DNA of 64,000 nt from Sphingobacteriaceae bacterium. GTDB lineage: Bacteria > Bacteroidota > Bacteroidia > Sphingobacteriales > Sphingobacteriaceae. This document shows positions 50,877 to 59,446 of this stretch, in pieces (the stretch's first letter is position 1; each line of letters opens with the position of its first letter). The stretch covers positions 744,001 through 808,000 of the forward strand of contig JAGIAD010000029.1 of the NCBI GenBank assembly GCA_017745075.1, read 5' to 3'. The notes beneath the pieces were generated by a model that saw nothing but the letters and a program-made list of their open reading frames with translations, was not told where the DNA came from and searched no databases. The translations under genes and the position numbers were made by a program.

Positions 50877-52430
50877 CTACCTCGGTGAATAAGTCACGAT
50901 CGGAATAATCATTTCCTCCAGCGAAATTCCACCATGCTGGAAGGTTTCGTTATAATAGTTTACAAACTGATTGTAGTTATTCGGGTAGACAAAATAACTA
51001 TCTTCCCTTGCAAAAATATAACTACTGCTGATATTGATTTTTGGCAACAGGGCATCGTGCGGATTTTTGATCAGGAATACCTCTTTTGCATTAAAATTAA
51101 GGTTTCTGCCCTGTTTATAACGTAAATTAGTGTTCGTACTCCTGTCGCCGATTACCTTAATAGGTTTTTTTACGCGAATAGTACCATGGTCGGTAGTAAT
51201 GATCACTTTAACCTGTTTTTGGGAGATTTTTTTCAACAGGTCCCACAGTGGAGAATGCTCAAACCACGATAGGGTTAATGAACGGTAAGCGGCATCATCA
51301 TTTGCCAGTTCCCTGATCATTTGCATATCAGTACGGGCGTGGCTCAGCATATCAACAAAGTTGAATACAATGGCATTGAAATCGTTCTGCAACAGATTAT
51401 TGGTCTGATCAACAAGATCTTTCCCCTGCTCGAAAGTTAAAATTTTATTATAACTGAATTTACATTCTTTTCTTAGGCTGCGTTTAATATTCTCGGCAAG
51501 AAAAGTCTCTTCGTGCAGGTTTTTACCGCCCTCATCATCATCGTTCTGCCAAAGCTGAGGAAAACGTTTTTCCATATCCAAAGGCATCATACCCGAAAAA
51601 ATGGCATTACGGGCATATTGCGTTGCCGTAGGCAAAATACTCGTATACATATCCTCTTCATCAATCCTGAAATATTCAGAAATTAATGGATTAATGATTT
51701 TCCACTGGTCGTACCGTAAATTATCAATCAGGATAAAAAATACAGGTGTAGTATCGTTAATATGAGGGAAGACCTTTTTCTTCAGCAATTCATTCGAAAG
51801 TAAAGGCGCCTTATCCTTATTTTTGATCCAGTCGAGGTAATTTTCTTCAATAAACTTAGTAAACTGTGTATTGGCCTCCTGCTTCTGCATGGTTAAAATT
51901 TCGTGCATCTGGGGGTCGTCCAGTTTTTCCAGTTCAAGCTCCCAGAAAACAATTTTTTTATACACTTCAACCCACTCTTCGTAGTTAAGCCTGTCGCCCA
52001 GGGTCATACCCAAACGGCGAAAGTCCTGTTGGTAAGCCATAGAGGTTTTTTCGCTAACCAAACGCTTATTATCAATCAGTTTTTTTATGGTAAGTAATAC
52101 CTGTTTAGGGTTTACAGGCTTGATCAGATAATCGTCAATTTTACTGCCTATGGCATCCTCCATCAAATTCTCTTCTTCGCTTTTGGTAATCAAAACTACA
52201 GGCACATCGGGATTTAGATTTTTAATGGCAGAAAGCGTTTCGATACCACTCATGCCCGGCATATTTTCATCTAAGAAAACCAGGTCGAAGTGTTCTTTTC
52301 CAAATGCTTCCAGGGCATCGTTTCCATTGGTAAATGTGGTTACATTATAACCCTTATCATTCAACAACAATATATGTGGTTTTAATAAGTCGATTTCATC
52401 ATCGGCCCATAATATCTTAGTTTCTTGCAT
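50877..52430 (-). CDS. porX: PorX: response regulator with a PglZ effector domain
   Basis: A 517-residue regulator of type IX secretion. The receiver (1-120) has Asp54 (LVFLDENMPGMSG) and Lys in YLIKPVN. A helical linker follows. From about residue 200 the PglZ domain, of the alkaline phosphatase superfamily, has VFFILIDNLRYDQWKIINP, the Thr in SILPTATQYARNAIFS and the metal site VIITTDHGTIRVK. Known PorX proteins hydrolyse oligonucleotides and control T9SS genes through sigma P. No other T9SS gene is in this window. Confidence 0.95.
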   Translation of the reverse strand: MQETKILWADDEIDLLKPHILLLNDKGYNVTTFTNGNDALEAFGKEHFDLVFLDENMPGMSGIETLSAIKNLNPDVPVVLITKSEEENLMEDAIGSKIDDYLIKPVNPKQVLLTIKKLIDNKRLVSEKTSMAYQQDFRRLGMTLGDRLNYEEWVEVYKKIVFWELELEKLDDPQMHEILTMQKQEANTQFTKFIEENYLDWIKNKDKAPLLSNELLKKKVFPHINDTTPVFFILIDNLRYDQWKIINPLISEYFRIDEEDMYTSILPTATQYARNAIFSGMMPLDMEKRFPQLWQNDDDEGGKNLHEETFLAENIKRSLRKECKFSYNKILTFEQGKDLVDQTNNLLQNDFNAIVFNFVDMLSHARTDMQMIRELANDDAAYRSLTLSWFEHSPLWDLLKKISQKQVKVIITTDHGTIRVKKPIKVIGDRSTNTNLRYKQGRNLNFNAKEVFLIKNPHDALLPKINISSSYIFAREDSYFVYPNNYNQFVNYYNETFQHGGISLEEMIIPIVTYSPR

Positions 52431-52541
52431 GTTTTTGTAAAAATAGATGTGTATTGCCCTTTAATTTTGGCAGGTAAATCAAACTGTGAATAAAAATAGC
52501 AATTTTTGTACCGTATCCATCTATTTAACTATTTTTAACGA

Positions 52542-53765
52542 TTGAACAAGAAGAAAATAATAAATGATCCGGTTTACGGTTTCATCAGCATTCCATCCGA
52601 ATTGGTATATGATGTAATTTCGCATCCGTATTTCCAGCGTTTGCGCTACATTAAACAATTGGGGATGACACACTTAGTGTATCCCGGAGCTCTGCATACC
52701 CGTTTCCACCATGCTTTGGGCGCCATGCATTTAATGAGTCTGGCTATCAACCTGTTAAAAAGTAAAGGACACAGCATAACCAAAGGCGAAGAAGAAGCCG
52801 CCATTTTGGCTATTTTACTACATGACATCGGCCACGGACCTTTTTCGCATGCGCTGGAACATTCTTTGGTTACAGGGATCAGACATGAAGATATTTCAGC
52901 AAAGCTGATGAACGATCTGAACATTCATTTCGAAGGCAGATTGAGCCATGCCATTGAAATTTTTAACGACACCTATCACAAAAAATTTCTTCACCAGTTA
53001 ATTTCAGGTCAGCTGGACCTGGATAGAATGGACTACCTCAACCGCGATAGCTTTTTCACAGGTGTAAGCGAAGGCGTAATCAGTTCCGACCGGATCATCA
53101 AGATGTTCAACATCCACGAAGACGACCTTGTTATCGAGGAAAAGGGAATATATTCCATCGAGAAATTTTTAATTGCCCGCAGGCTGATGTACTGGCAGGT
53201 GTACCTGCATAAAACGGTAATATCTGGCGAAATGATCCTCGTAAAATTATTGGAACGCGCCAAAGAGCTATCGGCAGCAGGAATGGATTTATTTGCCTCG
53301 CCATCATTAAGCCATTTCCTAAAAAACGATATCAACGAAGCCAATTTCTTTGCCCAGCACGAAAACCTGGAACATTTTACCAACCTGGATGATCAGGATA
53401 TTTATGCTGCAGTTAAAGTTTGGGCCAAACATCCCGACAAGATTTTGTCTACACTATGTAAAATGCTTACTTCCAGAAATCTTTACAAAGTAGAAATGGG
53501 CAATGAAAAAGTAGGCAATGACCGCCTTCACTTTCTGCAGACTGCTGCCGTTAAATTGCTGAAAATCAAACCTGAGGAGGCAAGGTATTTTGTTTTTACC
53601 GATTCGATCCAGAACCGCGCATACAACGCCGGAGTGGGCAATATTAAGATTTTAATGAAAAACAACGATATTTTAGATATTGCAAAGGCATCAGATTTAT
53701 CCAATTTGGAGTCGCTGCAGAAGACTGTAGAAAAATATATTCTTTGTTACCCAAGGGGCATTTAA
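52542..53765 (+). CDS. HD-domain phosphohydrolase
   Basis: A 407-residue protein related to dGTPase/YwfO-type HD hydrolases. The HD site is visible as TRFHHALGAMHLMSLA and LLHDIGHGPFSHALEHS, with HEDISAKLM and LDLDRMDYLNRDSFFTGVSE further on. The only start in frame near the domain is TTG at 52542 (MNKKKIINDPVYGFISIP). It points away from porX and toward lpxD, a gene order I associate with Bacteroidota. The natural nucleotide substrate is not known. Confidence 0.9.
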   Translation: MNKKKIINDPVYGFISIPSELVYDVISHPYFQRLRYIKQLGMTHLVYPGALHTRFHHALGAMHLMSLAINLLKSKGHSITKGEEEAAILAILLHDIGHGPFSHALEHSLVTGIRHEDISAKLMNDLNIHFEGRLSHAIEIFNDTYHKKFLHQLISGQLDLDRMDYLNRDSFFTGVSEGVISSDRIIKMFNIHEDDLVIEEKGIYSIEKFLIARRLMYWQVYLHKTVISGEMILVKLLERAKELSAAGMDLFASPSLSHFLKNDINEANFFAQHENLEHFTNLDDQDIYAAVKVWAKHPDKILSTLCKMLTSRNLYKVEMGNEKVGNDRLHFLQTAAVKLLKIKPEEARYFVFTDSIQNRAYNAGVGNIKILMKNNDILDIAKASDLSNLESLQKTVEKYILCYPRGI

Positions 53766-53850
53766 GCTTATTTAACAACATTTAACTTTTACTGCCGTTT
53801 AAAGTCTTATTATTGTGTAAAATATACACCCATTAACCCTAACAGGTTTT

Positions 53851-53881
53851 TTTGTTCATATCAATTTAACATATACCTTTG
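53851..53881 (+). promoter_or_regulatory. Promoter of lpxD, predicted leaderless
   Basis: TTTG (53851-53854), 19 bases, then TACCTTTG (53874-53881) is a full match to the Bacteroidota consensus. Only four bases (TACG) separate the -7 box from the lpxD ATG at 53886, so transcription should begin at or next to the start codon. Confidence 0.65.
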
Positions 53882-53885
53882 TACG

Positions 53886-54962
53886 ATGCAATTTACTGCC
53901 ACGCAGATAAGTCAGTTTTTGAACGGTTCCATTGATGGAAACCCCGATGCAGCCGTTACCGAACTTTCTAAAATAGAAGACGGGAAGGAAGGCTCCTTGT
54001 CTTTTCTTTCCAACCCTAAGTACGAACACTTTGTGTATTCTACCCGGGCGTCTGTTATTATCGTATCAAAAGATTTCGCCCCCACACATCCTTACACCAG
54101 TACATTAATCCGTGTTGAAAATCCATATAGTGCCTTTACTATTTTACTGGATAAATATAACGAAGCCCTAAATGCGCAAAAAGCTCAATCTGGAATTGAT
54201 AAATTAGCTTTTGTGCACCCAACGGCAAAAATCGGCAAAGATGTATTTATCGGTGCTTTTGCTTATGTTGCAGAGCATGTAGAAGTTGGTGATGGCTGCA
54301 AAATAAACGCACAAACGTTTATTGGTGAAAACTCTAAAATCGGCGAAAACAGCACATTTTTCCCAGGAGTAAAAATTTACCATAATTCGGTAATCGGTAA
54401 AAGGGTTACCATTCATTCTAATACCGTTATCGGTAGCGACGGGTTTGGTTTTGCCCCTCAAAAAGATGGCACCTACAATAAAATACCGCAAATTGGAAAC
54501 GTCATTATTGAAGATGATGTAGAAATTGGTGCAAATACAACGGTTGACCGTGCCACAATGGGATCAACAATTGTAAAAAAAGGTGCCAAAATTGATAATC
54601 TGATCCAGATTGCCCATAACGTAGAAATTGGCGAAAACACTGTTTTAGCTGCACAATCGGGTATTTCAGGCAGTACAAAAATTGGCCCTAACAGTGTTGT
54701 TGGTGGTCAGGTAGGAATTGCGGGGCATTTAACCCTGGCTAAAGGCACGCAGATTGGTGCCCAAGCCGGTATCAACTTTAATATTTTAGAAGAAAATAAA
54801 CAATGGCACGGAAGCCCTGCGCAGCCTTTGCGCAACTGGATGCGTGCCTCCGTAATTTTCAAACATCTTCCAGATGTAGAAAAAAGAATAAACGCGCTCG
54901 AAGAGGAATTGAAAAGGCTTACAGCTGAACTGGAAAAGAATACAATAAACAATGAACGTTAG
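53886..54962 (+). CDS. lpxD: UDP-3-O-(3-hydroxyacyl)glucosamine N-acyltransferase
   Basis: Third step of lipid A synthesis: transfer of a 3-hydroxyacyl chain from ACP to the 2-amino group. The 358-residue protein has the N-terminal uridine-binding domain (1-100, FLSNPKYEHFVY) and a left-handed beta-helix of hexapeptide repeats (about 105-310; IGKDVFIGAFAYV, IGENSKIGENSTF). The acyl-chain catalytic His is in LIQIAHNVEIGENT. A C-terminal helix ends the protein. It overlaps lpxC by 11 bases. Confidence 0.97.
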   Translation: MQFTATQISQFLNGSIDGNPDAAVTELSKIEDGKEGSLSFLSNPKYEHFVYSTRASVIIVSKDFAPTHPYTSTLIRVENPYSAFTILLDKYNEALNAQKAQSGIDKLAFVHPTAKIGKDVFIGAFAYVAEHVEVGDGCKINAQTFIGENSKIGENSTFFPGVKIYHNSVIGKRVTIHSNTVIGSDGFGFAPQKDGTYNKIPQIGNVIIEDDVEIGANTTVDRATMGSTIVKKGAKIDNLIQIAHNVEIGENTVLAAQSGISGSTKIGPNSVVGGQVGIAGHLTLAKGTQIGAQAGINFNILEENKQWHGSPAQPLRNWMRASVIFKHLPDVEKRINALEEELKRLTAELEKNTINNER

Positions 54963-56364
54963 ACAAAAAACGATTAAACAAGAAATATCAGCGTCTGGTG
55001 TAGGTTTACACACTGGCGCTAATGTTACTTTAACATTTTGCCCAGCCCCCGAAAATCACGGCTTTAAATTTCAGCGTATAGATTTAGACGGGCATCCGAT
55101 TATCGAAGCCGATGCAGATAACGTAACTGATACCTCACGCGGAACAACACTTACCCAAAATGGTGCCAGCGTAAGTACCGTAGAGCATGTAATGGCTTCT
55201 TTGGTTGGTATGGACCTGGATAACATACTCATCAAATTAGACGGACCGGAAACCCCGATTATGGACGGCAGTTCAATCCAGTTTATTGATTTATTGGAAG
55301 AAGTAGGTACAGTTGAGCAAAATGCAGATCGCGAATACTTTACTATTCCCCACAACATCACTTACACCGAAGAAGACAGGAAGGTAGAAATTGTGGCCAT
55401 GCCCTTAGACGATTATCGTTTCACCTGCATGATCGATTATAATTCTCCTGTTTTGGGCAGTCAACATGCGGGTATTAATACCATTGCCGAATTTAAAAAG
55501 GAAATTGCATCCTGCCGTACCTTCTGTTTCTTACATGAACTGGAATACCAATTATCTCACAACCTGATTAAAGGCGGAGATTTAAACAATGCCATTGTAA
55601 TTGTAGATAAAGAGGTTACCAAAGATGAATTAAGCCATCTGGCTAAATTATTTAACCGCAAAGACATTGATGTTGCCCCGCAAGGGATTCTGAACAATAT
55701 GGAACTGCGTTACCAGAACGAACCTGCCCGTCATAAACTTTTAGATATGATTGGCGACCTGGCTCTGGTTGGTATGCACCTGAAGGGCCACATTATGGCC
55801 GCACGCCCTGGTCATGCGGCAAACGTTGCTTTTGCCAAAAAGATTAAAGCAGCCATTAAAAAAGAGAAAAACAAAAAAATACAGAAGGTATACGATCCAA
55901 ACGCAAAACCATTGTTCGATGTAGTGAAAATAATGGAAATTTTGCCACACCGCCAGCCATTTTTGTTCGTTGATAAAATTTTGGAACTTTCTAAGAACCA
56001 CGTGGTGGGCGTTAAAAACGTTACCATGAACGAAGAATTTTTCAGGGGCCACTTTCCTGGTGCTCCGGTATTCCCGGGGGTATTACAGATAGAGGCCATG
56101 GCACAGGTAGGCGGAATTCTCGTACTCTGTACCGTGCCGGATCCTCAAAATTACCTTACCTATTTCTTAAAGATAGACAATGTACGTTTTAGGGCCCAGG
56201 TACTCCCTGGTGATACGATTGTTTTCCGTTGCGACCTGCTCGAACCGATCAGAAGGGGAATTGCCCAGATGAAAGGCGTAGGTATGGTTGGCGAAAAAAT
56301 CGTCGTAGAAGCCGAAATGATGGCCCAAATTTCAAAAGTTAAACAAGCAGAACCCACCCAATAA
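54952..56364 (+). CDS. lpxC-fabZ: Fused LpxC deacetylase and FabZ dehydratase
   Basis: A 470-residue bifunctional enzyme. Residues 1-300 are LpxC, the zinc-dependent UDP-3-O-acyl-GlcNAc deacetylase that commits to lipid A: zinc ligands VEHVMASLVG (His) and KGHIMAARPGHAAN, with HKLLDMIGDLAL giving the Asp. Residues about 320-470 are FabZ, the beta-hydroxyacyl-ACP dehydratase: LPHRQPFLFVDKI, then FRGHFPGAPVFPGVLQIEAM with catalytic His and Glu. The fusion is typical of Bacteroidota. It overlaps lpxD by 11 bases and lpxA by one (TAATG). Confidence 0.98.
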   Translation: MNVRQKTIKQEISASGVGLHTGANVTLTFCPAPENHGFKFQRIDLDGHPIIEADADNVTDTSRGTTLTQNGASVSTVEHVMASLVGMDLDNILIKLDGPETPIMDGSSIQFIDLLEEVGTVEQNADREYFTIPHNITYTEEDRKVEIVAMPLDDYRFTCMIDYNSPVLGSQHAGINTIAEFKKEIASCRTFCFLHELEYQLSHNLIKGGDLNNAIVIVDKEVTKDELSHLAKLFNRKDIDVAPQGILNNMELRYQNEPARHKLLDMIGDLALVGMHLKGHIMAARPGHAANVAFAKKIKAAIKKEKNKKIQKVYDPNAKPLFDVVKIMEILPHRQPFLFVDKILELSKNHVVGVKNVTMNEEFFRGHFPGAPVFPGVLQIEAMAQVGGILVLCTVPDPQNYLTYFLKIDNVRFRAQVLPGDTIVFRCDLLEPIRRGIAQMKGVGMVGEKIVVEAEMMAQISKVKQAEPTQ

Positions 56365-57149
56365 TGATACAACCTTTAGCATATATACACCCTCAGGCAA
56401 AAATTGCCGAAAATGTGGTAATCGAGCCCTTTGTAGTGATACATAAAGATGTTGTAATTGGGGAAGGTACATGGATCGGATCGAACGTTACCATTATGGA
56501 TGGCGCGCGTATCGGTAAAAACTGCCGTATTTTTCCTGGAGCCGTTATTTCAGGCGAACCACAGGATTTAAAATTTGCCGGCGAGGTAACCACGGCCGAA
56601 ATTGGCGACAATACCACCATCCGCGAATGTGTAACCATTAACCGCGGCACCAAAGATAAATGGAAAACCGTTATCGGCAGTAATTGCCTTATCCAGGCCT
56701 ACTCGCACATTGCACACGATTGCGAGGTTGGAAACAACTGTATTTTCTCAAACAGCACTACTTTAGCCGGGCACATCACCATTGGCAACAACGTGGTTCT
56801 GGCTGGTTTGGTTGCCATACATCAATTTGTTAAAGTAGGCTCTTATGCCTTCGTAACCGGGGGTTCATTGGTCCGCAAAGATGTTCCTCCTTATGTTAAA
56901 GCTGCCCGCGAACCACTTTCTTATGCCGGTATCAATTCTGTTGGCCTGCGCAGAAGAGGTTTTACGAACGAGCAGATAGATGAGATACAGGAAATTTACC
57001 GCGTACTTTTCGTAAAACACAATAACGTAACCAAAGCTTTAGACATGATCGAAGCCGAATTTAAACCAACGGAAATCCGTGATGAAATTGTTGATTTTAT
57101 CCGTAACTCTAACCGTGGGGTAATGAAGGGTTTCGGCATGGGCAGTTAA
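56364..57149 (+). CDS. lpxA: UDP-N-acetylglucosamine O-acyltransferase
   Basis: First step of lipid A synthesis. The 261-residue protein is a hexapeptide-repeat beta-helix (IAENVVIEPFVVI, IGKNCRIFPGAVI) with the family blocks FAGEVTTAEIGDNTTIRECV and RGTKDKWKTVIGSNC. The catalytic His is in AYSHIAHDCEVGNN. The C-terminal helical part includes GINSVGLRRRGFTNEQIDE. ATG overlaps the lpxC-fabZ stop. The trio lpxD, lpxC-fabZ, lpxA is a single transcription unit. Confidence 0.98.
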   Translation: MIQPLAYIHPQAKIAENVVIEPFVVIHKDVVIGEGTWIGSNVTIMDGARIGKNCRIFPGAVISGEPQDLKFAGEVTTAEIGDNTTIRECVTINRGTKDKWKTVIGSNCLIQAYSHIAHDCEVGNNCIFSNSTTLAGHITIGNNVVLAGLVAIHQFVKVGSYAFVTGGSLVRKDVPPYVKAAREPLSYAGINSVGLRRRGFTNEQIDEIQEIYRVLFVKHNNVTKALDMIEAEFKPTEIRDEIVDFIRNSNRGVMKGFGMGS

Positions 57150-57222
57150 TAAAGGTAGAAGGCTGAAGGGTTTAAGGCAGAAGGTAAAGCCCATTGCCTT
57201 AACCAAATTCAAATAAATATTC

Positions 57223-57690
57223 ATGAGTGATCTAACGCTAATCAGAACCGATTCAGATAATCCCGATTTTAGAAAATTGGTGGCCTTGCTGGATCAGGAT
57301 TTAGCCGTTAGAGACGGCAGCGATCATGCTTTTTATGCACAGTTTAACAAGGTTGATGCCATTAAAGAAGTGATTGTTGCCTACCAAAACAATACACCCG
57401 TTGGTTGTGGCGCCATAAAACCTTTCTCTGCTACAGAAGCCGAAGTAAAAAGGATGTTTGTACACCCCGATTACCGGAATAAAGGTATAGCCGCTAAAAT
57501 TGTAACTGCATTGGAAAACTGGGCAACCGAAATCGGTTTTTCGGCCACGGTACTGGAAACAGGCAAAAAACAACCCGAAGCCATTGCCCTTTACCAGAAA
57601 ATCGGTTATCGTATTACGCCCAATTATGGCCAATACATTGGCGTTGATAACAGCGTTTGCATGTCTAAGCTCCTTAACGCTAACCTCTAA
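57223..57690 (+). CDS. GNAT family N-acetyltransferase
   Basis: A 155-residue acyltransferase. The acetyl-CoA loop is VHPDYRNKGIAAKIVTALEN, preceded by the core strand EAEVKRMFV. The end ETGKKQPEAIALYQKIGYR is the usual motif B. The substrate amine is not apparent. It follows lpxA by 73 bases and precedes the ABC ATPase by 12. Confidence 0.92.
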   Translation: MSDLTLIRTDSDNPDFRKLVALLDQDLAVRDGSDHAFYAQFNKVDAIKEVIVAYQNNTPVGCGAIKPFSATEAEVKRMFVHPDYRNKGIAAKIVTALENWATEIGFSATVLETGKKQPEAIALYQKIGYRITPNYGQYIGVDNSVCMSKLLNANL

Positions 57691-57702
57691 ACGCCGGCAC
57701 AA

Positions 57703-58317
57703 ATGAATATCACTTTACAACATGTTGGCAGAAGGTTTAATAAAGAATGGATCTTCAAAAATTTAAGTGCTCAATTTTCATCCGGCAACAGCTATGCCAT
57801 ATTGGGTCCTAACGGTTCGGGTAAATCAACATTGTTAAGTGTTTTAAACGGGAGCCTATCTCCTTCTGAAGGAAAAATTACTTTCTCCGATACACAAGAA
57901 ATCCCGGTAGAGAATATTTACAAATACATAAGCCTTGCGGCACCATACCTCGAACTTGTTGAAACCCTGACCTTAAAAGAGCTGATAGATTTTCATTTTA
58001 AGTTTAAAAATTTTGCGGATGGCCTTGATGCCAACAAGCTGATCGGAATATTAGGTTTGGAAAAAGCCAGGAATAAAGAGATTAAATACTTCTCATCAGG
58101 AATGAAGCAAAGAACCAAACTTGCCTTAGCCTGCTGCACAGATACCCCGATCTTATTTTTAGACGAACCCACCAGCAATTTAGATGTTCAGGGTGTAAAT
58201 TGGTACCGCGAACTGATCCAGAATTTTGGAAAAGACCGATTGATGATAATCGGCTCTAACCAAATACAGGAATACGACTTTTGTACCACACAGATACAAA
58301 TATCAGATTATAAGTAA
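57703..58317 (+). CDS. ABC transporter ATP-binding protein
   Basis: A 204-residue ATPase. Walker A is ILGPNGSGKSTLLSVLNG, the signature is IKYFSSGMKQRTKLALA and Walker B is ILFLDEPTSNLD. The final H-loop position is replaced (IIGSNQIQEYDFC), so the switch His is not obvious. No permease gene is next to it. It may act with a permease encoded elsewhere, or be a soluble ABC protein. Confidence 0.92.
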   Translation: MNITLQHVGRRFNKEWIFKNLSAQFSSGNSYAILGPNGSGKSTLLSVLNGSLSPSEGKITFSDTQEIPVENIYKYISLAAPYLELVETLTLKELIDFHFKFKNFADGLDANKLIGILGLEKARNKEIKYFSSGMKQRTKLALACCTDTPILFLDEPTSNLDVQGVNWYRELIQNFGKDRLMIIGSNQIQEYDFCTTQIQISDYK

Positions 58318-58394
58318 GTTATCGTGATATTTACATACCAATGAAGCTTTGTTTTGTCATACATTTGTACTAAAAACAAAATTTTGAAAAAAAA

Positions 58395-58425
58395 TTTTGT
58401 AGTTCGAAAATTATACCTACCTTTG
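58395..58425 (+). promoter_or_regulatory. Strong predicted promoter upstream of a non-coding stretch
   Basis: TTTTG (58395-58399), 18 bases, then TACCTTTG (58418-58425). It matches the Bacteroidota consensus and is not followed by a long ORF; the next genes start 340 bases later and have their own promoter. Confidence 0.65.
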
Positions 58426-58431
58426 CACCAC

Positions 58432-58594
58432 CAAAAAGAGAAACAAATATTTAATTTATCTCTTAAAGGAAATGATTATATTTTCTGTATTACAGAATTA
58501 AAATAGCCCCTAAAAAGGCAAAGAGTTTTTCATAGTTTAGTTTGAGGTTTAGGTTGATTATGCCTTTGGAGTGGTTCCCAAAGGCATTTCTTTT
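58432..58594 (+). ncRNA. Candidate small structured RNA or attenuator leader
   Basis: Between the promoter at 58395-58425 and the terminator at 58560-58587 lie about 150 bases with several possible hairpins: AAGAGA..TCTCTT (58436-58441 and 58460-58465 approx.), TTCTG-TATTA-CAGAA (58482-58496), and a short ORF of nine codons, MIIFSVLQN (58472-58501), preceded by AAAGGA. AAAGGCA at 58514-58520 is identical to the 3' arm of the terminator (58580-58586). It could pair instead with TGCCTTT (58561-58567), giving an antiterminator. Either a free-standing sRNA or a leader controlling efp is possible. It does not fit a 6S or tmRNA pattern that I recognise. Confidence 0.5.
58560..58594 (+). terminator. 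Intrinsic terminator of the candidate small RNA
   Basis: ATGCCTTTGG-AGTGGTTC-CCAAAGGCAT is a perfect 10-base-pair stem, followed by TTCTTTT. Confidence 0.85.
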
Positions 58595-58697
58595 ATACGC
58601 AGTTTTTTCGCCCGAAAAAGCCTCACAGATTTTAAATTTCTAAACATCAAATCTGCCAGGTCTGGATTATGCACCCAGCTCAATGAACCAATGACTA

Positions 58698-58728
58698 TTG
58701 AACCAATGAACCATTTTTTTTACCTTTG
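58698..58728 (+). promoter_or_regulatory. Predicted promoter of the first efp gene
   Basis: TTG at 58698-58700, 20 bases, then TACCTTTG (58721-58728). The ATG of the first efp is at 58766, so the leader is about 30 bases. Confidence 0.55.
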
Positions 58729-58765
58729 GGGTTTAAAAATTGACAAAACAATATTTCATTATCAA

Positions 58766-59326
58766 ATGGCAAAGGCATCAGAAGTAAAAAGCGGAAACGT
58801 TCTTCGTTTTAACGGAGAGTTGGTAAGCGTAGAAGAATATATCCACCGTACACCAGGAAATTTAAGGGCTTTCTATCAGGCACGTATGCGGAACGTAAAA
58901 ACAGGCAAAATTGTAGAATACCGTTTCCGTACCGATGAAGAGGTTACCATTTGCCGTGTTGAAACCAATGATTATCAATACCTTTATGAGGATGGAAATT
59001 ACCTGGTGGTGATGGACAATAATACTTTTGAGCAATACAACATCCCTAAATTACTTTTTGGCAGTTCGATCAAATTTTTAAAAGAAGGAATGAACGTAAC
59101 TATCGCTTTTGAAAGTGATGAACCGATTGTGGCACAATTGCCGAATAGTGTAGAACTCGAAATTACCTATTCGGAGCCAGCCGTAAAAGGCGATACTTCT
59201 ACCAGTGCTTTAAAATATGCCACTGTAGAAACAGGTGCCGAAATCAGGGTTCCGCTTTTTATCAACCAGGGCGACAAAGTAAAGATTGATACCAAAACGG
59301 GCGACTATATGGAAAGGGTAAAATAG
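58766..59326 (+). CDS. efp: Elongation factor P paralogue with Asn at the tip position
   Basis: A frame extends back to 58571 across the terminator, but EF-P starts at the ATG 58766 (MAKASEVKSGNVLRF). The 186-residue protein has the three EF-P domains: KOW-like (1-65), OB (about 66-130, VETNDYQYLYEDG) and C-terminal OB (SEPAVKGDTSTSALKYATVE to TKTGDYMERVK). EF-P enters the ribosomal E site and relieves polyproline stalls. The loop that reaches the peptidyl centre reads RTPGNLRAF, so the residue modified in other EF-Ps (Lys34 in E. coli) is Asn32 here. Arg34 lies two positions on. Confidence 0.95.
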   Translation: MAKASEVKSGNVLRFNGELVSVEEYIHRTPGNLRAFYQARMRNVKTGKIVEYRFRTDEEVTICRVETNDYQYLYEDGNYLVVMDNNTFEQYNIPKLLFGSSIKFLKEGMNVTIAFESDEPIVAQLPNSVELEITYSEPAVKGDTSTSALKYATVETGAEIRVPLFINQGDKVKIDTKTGDYMERVK

Positions 59327-59391
59327 CATGATAATGAATTAGGCATAAGTCTTATGTCCTAAACCCTTATAGGTTTTTATCAAAATAATTT

Positions 59392-59399
59392 TACCTTTG
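59392..59399 (+). promoter_or_regulatory. Predicted -7 box of the second efp gene
   Basis: TACCTTTG matches the consensus and lies 47 bases before the ATG at 59447. The -33 position has no clear TTTG. Confidence 0.45.
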
Positions 59400-59446
59400 C
59401 CGTCACTAAAATTAAAATATAATCCCCTTTTCGGGAATAAAACGAT

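Noticed and set aside
53773..53790. TTAACA..TTAACT upstream of lpxD
   Set aside because: The two halves are 10, not 11, bases apart and the gene has its own good promoter further down.
58432..58594. Identification of the candidate RNA as 6S RNA
   Set aside because: The 5' and 3' ends are not complementary as 6S RNA requires; left as an unnamed candidate.
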